This document shows, one piece after another, positions 58,241 through 64,000 of a stretch of DNA of 64,000 bases (positions are counted from its first letter, which is position 1; the number at the start of each line of letters is the position of its first letter). The position numbers were made by a program, and so were the translations under genes. The stretch is from the NCBI GenBank assembly GCA_021800795.1, contig JAJYYO010000015.1, forward strand, positions 1-64,000, read 5' to 3'. Under the pieces are notes generated by a model. That model was not told the origin of the DNA. It did no database searches and saw only the letters and a list, made by a program, of their open reading frames with translations. Origin of the DNA: Pseudomonadota bacterium (lineage in GTDB: Bacteria > Pseudomonadota > Gammaproteobacteria > Burkholderiales > Gallionellaceae).

Positions 58241-58702
58241 TCATCTCTTAAACAAATGCGACCTCATGTGGGCCATCACGTTTTTAGGCGCCAGCATGGC
58301 GGGTGTAAATTTCGGCAGCTCAAGTGCATCGAGGGTGTTTTTCGCCACCAAACCCAGCTCTGTGTCTCCATCCACCATCAGGCGTCGGCTGAAAAAAAGC
58401 GTATCGGGATCTTCCTTGCGGGTGGCCAGCAGATAGAAATCCTGCAACGTGGCGCTGACTGATAAATCTGGCACGCTCACGGAATGGATCGGTGTAAATT
58501 TGCCGGCATCGACGGTGAAATACAAATACAGTCCGAGATCCCTGACATGGATGGCAATATGCTTGCCGTGCAGCGGCGCAAGCGAACCTGTGATTCTTCC
58601 CAGTGTCAGGTCAAGCACCTTGGCAAAAACCCAGGATGGCGGGAAAGACGGCAACAGTAAAACCACTCCGGCTATAGACTTTGGAAATGTAAACTGTTCC
58701 AT
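58241..58702 (-). CDS. ubiT: SCP2-domain protein UbiT (O2-independent ubiquinone synthesis)
   Basis: A 153-residue SCP2-like lipid-binding protein (YhbT family). A hydrophobic N-terminal half is followed by the SCP2 strand pattern (LYLYFTVDAGKFTPIH, DLSVSATLQDFYLLATRKEDPDTLFFSRRL-type; DPDTLFFSRRL is visible). Together with UbiU and UbiV it supports ubiquinone synthesis without oxygen, probably by binding the isoprenoid precursor. It is 3 bases after ubiV and last in the unit. Confidence 0.88.
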   Translation of the reverse strand: MEQFTFPKSIAGVVLLLPSFPPSWVFAKVLDLTLGRITGSLAPLHGKHIAIHVRDLGLYLYFTVDAGKFTPIHSVSVPDLSVSATLQDFYLLATRKEDPDTLFFSRRLMVDGDTELGLVAKNTLDALELPKFTPAMLAPKNVMAHMRSHLFKR

Positions 58703-58705
58703 ACC

Positions 58706-59617
58706 TTAACTCCCGGCGGATAGGCGCTGATCAACATTCGACGTGCTCTGATCCATACCGGCCCGGCCATGCCAGTAACCGTCGCACGGCGCGTCCGCCA
58801 TCAGCCGCGCCATTTGAAACTGCGCCTCTTCAACTGACAGACGGCCTTCCAGCCGCTGGCGGAACAGCGCAAGAACTTTTTCTGTATAAAAAGGTTGCGG
58901 GCTGACGCGCAGCACATCCACCTGCTGCATATTATCCAGTTCCGCCAGCAGATTATAAATGCCGGACGATTGCGTCTGGATGCCGTTCAGCGCCAGAAAC
59001 GGCTGCCCCTCCCTTGTTTTCAGCGTCAATCCGTAAGGATGGTCGAGACAGCGGAACTGACAGTCATCCTTGGGCAGGTTGTAATGTCGTGCGGTAAAGC
59101 AGCGGGCGGAGAAGGCCAGCGGAAGACGTCCATAACCGAAAATCTCAGTCTCCATATCTTGCGGCTTATCAACGAGTATGTCGGAGAGCATCTGGCGGGA
59201 CATTTCTACCGGCATCACCCAGCGCTTAGCCCCCAACCCGGTCAGCAGCGCCAGCGTCTGCGGGTTGTAGGTATTGATGTGCGGGCCTGCAACGAATTCA
59301 TTTCCCGACAATAAATGCACCGCCCCCATGTCGTTGGCCTCCACCCTGAAACGGCCGTTTTCCGTCAGGCGGCGCAGAGTTTTCAGGTCGGACTCGGATT
59401 CGATCAGCGCCTGAGTAGACAGCACCACCTCCTTGCCTGCTGAGGCTAATTTTTCCGCTACCGCCAGCCAGTCCTCCAGGCGAAAAATATGGCGCTTGGA
59501 ACACACCGTCTCGCCGAGATAGACGATATCCACCTGCGCATCGCTGATCCGCTCGTAAAATTCGAACAGGGCGTCGCGCTGCCAATAATAGAGAATCGGG
59601 CCGAGAGACAGTTTCAC
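58706..59617 (-). CDS. ubiV: U32-family protein UbiV (O2-independent ubiquinone hydroxylation)
   Basis: A 303-residue U32 peptidase-like protein. Four Cys expected to hold a 4Fe-4S cluster are seen at C39, C173, C186 and C190, with the same spacing in the last three as E. coli UbiV. It partners UbiU to hydroxylate the ubiquinone ring using prephenate-type oxygen donors rather than O2 (established for E. coli). The start is a GTG 2 bases after the ubiU stop. Confidence 0.92.
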   Translation of the reverse strand: MKLSLGPILYYWQRDALFEFYERISDAQVDIVYLGETVCSKRHIFRLEDWLAVAEKLASAGKEVVLSTQALIESESDLKTLRRLTENGRFRVEANDMGAVHLLSGNEFVAGPHINTYNPQTLALLTGLGAKRWVMPVEMSRQMLSDILVDKPQDMETEIFGYGRLPLAFSARCFTARHYNLPKDDCQFRCLDHPYGLTLKTREGQPFLALNGIQTQSSGIYNLLAELDNMQQVDVLRVSPQPFYTEKVLALFRQRLEGRLSVEEAQFQMARLMADAPCDGYWHGRAGMDQSTSNVDQRLSAGS

Positions 59618-59619
59618 GT

Positions 59620-60621
59620 TTATTTCCAGGGACGGTGGTAAGCGCCGAGGGTGTTCTGCTGCCCCTCGGCCAATTTATTCAACTGCATCATCCAGGCAGG
59701 ATCGACGGCATAGTTTTCGGTATTTCTCATGGCGCTATCGATGGCGGCGCGCCATACCCGGGTCACCTGCTCGACATAAACCGGGCTGCGCTGGCGACCC
59801 TCGATCTTGATGGCGGATATGCCCATGTGCAGCATCGAAGGTATCAGTTCCAGGGTGTTGAGACTGGCGGGCTCTTCGATTGCATAATAGGTTTCGCCGC
59901 TGACCTCGAAGCGCCCTTTGCACAAGGTAGGGTAGCCCGCATTCTCACTGGCTGCGTAACGGTCCAGCAATACACCGTTCAGCCGCGACTCCAGCCCTTG
60001 ACGGGTTTGCTGCCAGCGCACCGCTTTGGCCGGGGAACACACCCCTGCCGTATTGGGTGATTCGCCGGTAACATAGGAAGACAGCATGCAACGCCCTTCC
60101 ACCATCACGCACAGGCCGCCGAAGCCGAATAGCTCGATTTCCACGGGAGTATGCTTCAGCAACTGCTCAACCTGCGTCAAGGACAATACACGGGGCAACA
60201 CCGCCCGCTGGATGCCGAAATGCTCATGGTAGAAATTGATGGCCTCGTAATTGGTCGCCGAACCCTGCACCGACAGATGCAAACGCAGCTCGGGATAAGT
60301 TCGACAGGCATAGCGCATCAGTCCCGCATCTGCGAGGATAATAGCGTCCACGCCGGCTTCCGCCGCATGATCCACCGCCTGCTGCCAGCGCTGCCAGGTG
60401 GCGGCCTGCGGATAAGTATTCAGCGCCAGCAAAACTTTTTTGCCGCGCGCATGGGCATAGCGCACCGCCTCGCCGGCTGCGGGAAGATCGAAGTTCAGGC
60501 CCGCAAAGGCGCGCGCATTGGTATTGCCGCGAAAACCGATATATACGCAATCCGCGCCGTTATCCACCGCCGCCTTCAGCGCAGGCAGACTGCCTGCCGG
60601 ACAAACCAGCTCAAGCGACAT
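59620..60621 (-). CDS. ubiU: U32-family protein UbiU (O2-independent ubiquinone hydroxylation)
   Basis: A 333-residue U32 protein. C171, C178, C195 and C234 match the 4Fe-4S ligands of E. coli UbiU (same spacing, offset by two). MELVCPAGSLPALKAAV-like N-terminus (LELVCPAGSLPALKAAV) is typical. It overlaps the end of the yhcC-like gene by 11 bases. Works as a heterodimer with UbiV. Confidence 0.93.
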   Translation of the reverse strand: MSLELVCPAGSLPALKAAVDNGADCVYIGFRGNTNARAFAGLNFDLPAAGEAVRYAHARGKKVLLALNTYPQAATWQRWQQAVDHAAEAGVDAIILADAGLMRYACRTYPELRLHLSVQGSATNYEAINFYHEHFGIQRAVLPRVLSLTQVEQLLKHTPVEIELFGFGGLCVMVEGRCMLSSYVTGESPNTAGVCSPAKAVRWQQTRQGLESRLNGVLLDRYAASENAGYPTLCKGRFEVSGETYYAIEEPASLNTLELIPSMLHMGISAIKIEGRQRSPVYVEQVTRVWRAAIDSAMRNTENYAVDPAWMMQLNKLAEGQQNTLGAYHRPWK

Positions 60622-61243
60622 GTCTCAATTCCTCGGTCAAAAATGGAGTTCCGACGCGGCTGCCCTGGCGCGCACCCCGCTGCCGCAACTCAGTTTCAAG
60701 GGCATTCAGCACGTTCCATTTTTCCGCGGTTTTTTGGTACTCGGCAAAGGTATGACCGCGCTTGACTCGCTCCAGCGTCTTGTCGAAGGCGGACTGCAGT
60801 CCCAGTTCCAGCCATACTTCCAGCCCCTGATCTCGGAAACGATTCAGCAAGTCCAGCACGTCGGATGAAACGCAGTCGGGCCGAGTGCCCACGGAAAGCC
60901 CGACCATACCGGGTTCTTTGAGCGCTTCGCGATAAAGCGCTTCCAGTGCCTCGACTTTGGCATAGGTGTTAGTGTAAGCCTGAAAATAGGCGATATATTT
61001 ACGGGCTCGGGTGCGCCGTAAAATGGCCAGGCGCGCCTTGGCGATCTGCGCCGCGAGATCGAGGCGGGCGTCGGCATGCGGGCTGAAAGAAATATTGTTG
61101 CAGAAGGAACAACCGCCCCGACCCTTGCTGCCGTCCCGGTTCGGGCAGGTAAAACCGGCATCCAGTGCGATCTTGTGAACACGCTCGCCATGACGGCGAA
61201 GCAGATCCTGTCCGAAGGTGTTGATTCTTTCCGAAAGTATCAT
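60611..61243 (-). CDS. Radical SAM protein, YhcC-like, with internal deletion
   Basis: A 210-residue protein of the TIGR01212/YhcC group. Cluster cysteines C33, C45 and C48 are in CPNRDGSKGRGGCSFC, and the next 125 residues follow the family closely. After GHTFAEYQKT (161-171) the frame jumps to a KWNVLNALETELRQRGARQGS tail that belongs to the far C-terminus. About 95 residues of the barrel are therefore missing compared with E. coli YhcC (309 residues). The deletion is in frame. The function of the family is unknown and activity of this form is doubtful. First gene of the ubiUVT unit. Confidence 0.85.
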   Translation of the reverse strand: MILSERINTFGQDLLRRHGERVHKIALDAGFTCPNRDGSKGRGGCSFCNNISFSPHADARLDLAAQIAKARLAILRRTRARKYIAYFQAYTNTYAKVEALEALYREALKEPGMVGLSVGTRPDCVSSDVLDLLNRFRDQGLEVWLELGLQSAFDKTLERVKRGHTFAEYQKTAEKWNVLNALETELRQRGARQGSRVGTPFLTEELRHVA

Positions 61244-61318
61244 TGATTGCCAAGGACCCGTTTCACGTCACCGATGTTTCACCCGAGGCAACTGTAGTAC
61301 GTGAGGGATAAGAATACC

Positions 61319-61332
61319 TTGATATAGATCAA
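61319..61332. promoter_or_regulatory. FNR/ANR-type binding site upstream of the yhcC-ubiUVT unit
   Basis: TTGAT-ATAG-ATCAA is a perfect match to the FNR dyad. It is centred about 82 bases before the yhcC-like ATG. With an activator centre at -41.5 the start would fall near 61284, with a TACAGT -10 candidate at 61296-61291. Oxygen-independent ubiquinone genes are known to be FNR-controlled in E. coli, so activation without oxygen fits. Confidence 0.75.
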
Positions 61333-61485
61333 TTGAAATTCAAACACGCGTCCAATGTATTGGCATGGATATGCAGTTTTTCATGACACTACGTTCAGTG
61401 AATGAGACGGCGCATGTACCTGACGGACGGATTTGTGTACACGTATCTTTCAGGGTGCAACAATACGCCCTGAAACAAAGGGTAT

Positions 61486-61899
61486 CTATTTTTCCTGGCT
61501 TTCGGTTGGTGCAATTATCGGAGGCTTCAATTTTGCCTTGGCAGCCAACTTTTTAAATTTCTGGTCGAATGTCGCCAGCGCCTTGCAACCTGTCGAGCCG
61601 GCATGATGCAGCGCATCAGCGAAATCCAAACCCGACTGATAGTATTGAAGCGCTTGTTGAATATCAGACTGTCTTTCAAAATTCATATTTCGTACTGACA
61701 ACAGCGCTTCCAATGATCTTATGATGGCTGGCTTATCCAGTGAGTACGCGCCGCGCAACACCCATTCAAGCTCCAGCGTCACCGTAAGCGGCACGAACAA
61801 CGCATTGCCCGTATCAATGAGCGAGGCGGCCTGACGAGCCTGCACCGGATCATCATTGGTCACCAGCCTTGCCAGAATATTGGTATCGAGCGCAATCAT
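61486..61899 (-). CDS. VapC-like PIN-domain toxin
   Basis: A 137-residue PIN ribonuclease. Conserved acids: D5 in ALDTN, E43 or E45 in LELEW, D92/D95 in LDFADALH, and D112 in TFDQKF. This is the usual VapC set. It follows the AbrB-type antitoxin gene by 6 bases. Part of the material inserted between hisG and the ubiquinone unit. Confidence 0.9.
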   Translation of the reverse strand: MIALDTNILARLVTNDDPVQARQAASLIDTGNALFVPLTVTLELEWVLRGAYSLDKPAIIRSLEALLSVRNMNFERQSDIQQALQYYQSGLDFADALHHAGSTGCKALATFDQKFKKLAAKAKLKPPIIAPTESQEK

Positions 61900-61905
61900 C
61901 CCGGA

Positions 61906-62145
61906 TCACGGTTTGTCCGCATATTTGGCAACGTCCATTTGTTCCGCAGAAATCGCCGCCCCTGCGTATCCGGCAATGCCAACACAGTCGGCTGCGCGTT
62001 TGGTTTTTCTGGCATCATCCACCAACGCCCTGAATCCACCTGCATCGGGCAAAACATTCAACCTCGTGCCAGGTGTTATACCCAACAGCCGGCGAATCTC
62101 CGCCGGGATAACCAACTGACCTTTTTCAGATACCGTTACAATCAT
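61906..62145 (-). CDS. AbrB/MazE-type antitoxin (VapB-like)
   Basis: A 79-residue protein with a swapped-hairpin AbrB DNA-binding fold at the N-terminus (VTVSEKGQLVIPAEIRRLLG). The C-terminal part should bind and inhibit the PIN toxin that follows. CAGGAG precedes its ATG. Two perfect dyads upstream around a promoter-like sequence are candidate operators. Confidence 0.88.
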   Translation of the reverse strand: MIVTVSEKGQLVIPAEIRRLLGITPGTRLNVLPDAGGFRALVDDARKTKRAADCVGIAGYAGAAISAEQMDVAKYADKP

Positions 62146-62169
62146 GATGGGCTCCTGAATTTATCTTGC

Positions 62170-62216
62170 CTGTTTAAACAGCGTTCATCATATCACGCTG
62201 GCTTACCAATGTAAGC
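62170..62216 (-). promoter_or_regulatory. vapBC promoter with two dyad operators
   Basis: On the minus strand TTACAT (62214-62209), 16 bases, TATGAT (62192-62187). The dyad GCTTAC-ATTG-GTAAGC (62201-62216) covers the -35, and the palindrome CTGTTTAAACAG (62170-62181) covers the expected start point. The layout fits autorepression by the antitoxin-toxin complex. Confidence 0.55.
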
Positions 62217-62340
62217 AGCACCCCTCGCAGTACCCGGCGGATAACAATATAAGAAGTCCGACAGGCTCCTAGGCTTGCTGCTTTAGTGACCGCCACGGTC
62301 GAATCACGTTAGTCGTAGATTCTAAATTCGACAGCGCAAC

Positions 62341-62979
62341 TCACCGGGCAAGCGCAAGAGAAAATGCTTCCAGCATGGGCCCAATCACATTGCGCTTCAA
62401 CTTCAACGCGGCCTGATTCACGACAAGACGCGAGGAAATATCGCTGATATGCTCGACCGCCTTGAGGTGATTGGCCTTGAGCGTATTGCCGCTGCTCACC
62501 AGATCGACGATCACATCGGACAATCCCACCAAAGGCGCCAGCTCCATCGAACCGTACAGCTTGATCAGGTCGATGTGCACACCCTTTGCGGCAAAATGCT
62601 CGCGAGCCGCCTTGACGTATTTGGTAGCCACACGCAGGCGCGCACCCTGTTTCACGGCAGACTCATAATCGAAATCATCGTGCGCCGCGACCATCATCCG
62701 GCAGCGTGCGATATTCAAATCCAGCGGCTGATACAAGCCTTCGCCGCCATGCTCGTTCAACACATCCTTGCCCGCGACGCCGATGTCCGCCGCTCCGTAT
62801 TGCACATAGGTCGGCACGTCCGATGCGCGCACGATGATCAACCGGACATCCGTGCGATTGGTACTGAGAATCAACTTGCGTGATGATTCCGGGTCTTCCA
62901 GCGCCGCAATACCTGCCGCGGCCAGCAAAGGCAGGGTTTCTTCAAAAATTCGGCCCTTGGACAGCGCAATCGTAATCAT
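62341..62979 (-). CDS. hisG: ATP phosphoribosyltransferase, short form
   Basis: A 212-residue short-form HisG, the first enzyme of histidine synthesis. Short forms lack the regulatory C-terminal domain and need HisZ (not in this window). [15 protein letters not shown] and the PRPP loop [12 protein letters not shown] are clear. I chose the ATG at 62979; the frame upstream to 63072 is made of heptamer repeat sequence. Confidence 0.96.
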   Translation of the reverse strand: MITIALSKGRIFEETLPLLAAAGIAALEDPESSRKLILSTNRTDVRLIIVRASDVPTYVQYGAADIGVAGKDVLNEHGGEGLYQPLDLNIARCRMMVAAHDDFDYESAVKQGARLRVATKYVKAAREHFAAKGVHIDLIKLYGSMELAPLVGLSDVIVDLVSSGNTLKANHLKAVEHISDISSRLVVNQAALKLKRNVIGPMLEAFSLALAR

Positions 62980-62989
62980 GTTTTTCACA

Positions 62990-63075
62990 GTAAGTGGTAA
63001 ATGGTAAGTGGCAAGTGGTGAGTGAGCAACAAGTTGCCAAGCCAATGGCACTGACAACTTACCACTCCCCACTTA
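62990..63075. repeat. Heptamer hairpin element 11 (murA-hisG)
   Basis: The arm at 62990-63025 has steps TAAGTGG, TAAATGG, TAAGTGG, CAAGTGG. The arm at 63053-63075 has the complement (ACTTACCACTCCCCACTTAC in part). It begins directly after the murA TAG and ends 11 bases before the hisG ATG, so it also fills the hisG leader. Confidence 0.82.

Positions 63076-64000
<925 letters not shown>

Noticed and set aside
61244-61485. A further gene between the yhcC-like gene and the vapC toxin
   Set aside because: Only a short plus-strand frame without ribosome site is open. The region is explained by the FNR site and promoter sequence.
62220-62340. The AAGTCCGACAGGCTCCTAG stretch upstream of vapB as a named mobile repeat
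   Set aside because: It looks familiar as a dispersed intergenic sequence, but no second copy or inverted partner is in the window, so no element can be supported.

Overview
The window is bacterial chromosome from a betaproteobacterium. The evidence is the fused tRNA-tufB / secE-nusG-rplKAJL-rpoBC / rpsLG-fusA-tuf / S10-spc-alpha ribosomal supercluster, two tuf genes, the ftsK-lolA-rarA-serS block, and murA next to hisG and hisD. A Gallionellaceae/Nitrosomonadales-like host is my best guess; this is inference, not proof. Nearly every gene is on the minus strand. The exceptions are comF and the IS66 transposase remnant at the left edge.

Region 1 (1-13.6 kb) is the conserved block ftsK, lolA, rarA, serS, opened up by accessory cargo. 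An IS66 end replaces the last codons of serS. An MBOAT O-acyltransferase and its SGNH-like partner lie between serS and rarA. Between rarA and lolA there is an AT-rich toxin-antitoxin-like island: XRE-ImmA protease, DUF4411 PIN protein, a 37-codon ORF and a truncated KilA-N ORF chained by overlaps, followed upstream by a RelE/HigB-HigA pair and a DUF2130 protein. Region 2 (13.7-19.3 kb) is a complete late biotin pathway (bioB, bioF, bioH, bioC, bioD) with divergent comF. Region 3 (19.3-24.4 kb) is a five-gene chemosensory-like operon: CheA-like kinase, membrane MCP-tip protein, CheX-like protein, receiver-CheX protein, CheY.

Region 4 (24.6-56.8 kb) is the ribosomal/RNA-polymerase supercluster. 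Good sigma70-type promoters are visible at the classical S10, spc and alpha operon boundaries and ahead of the tRNA-Tyr-Gly-Thr-tufB-tRNA-Trp unit. Region 5 (56.8-64 kb) is hisD, then an oxygen-independent ubiquinone unit (yhcC-like radical SAM gene, ubiU, ubiV, ubiT) preceded by a perfect FNR-type dyad, a VapBC pair, hisG and the C-terminal part of murA.

The most unusual signal is a family of at least eleven intergenic elements made of two near-complementary arms of tandem 7-bp units. The heptamer differs from locus to locus while the architecture is constant. Most begin within a few bases after the stop codon of the upstream gene in an operon (murA, nusG, tufB, rpoB, fusA, tufA, rpsJ, ftsK). 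One sits in frame inside bioH. The two tuf-linked copies differ by one unit in each arm, so the arrays vary by unit gain and loss.
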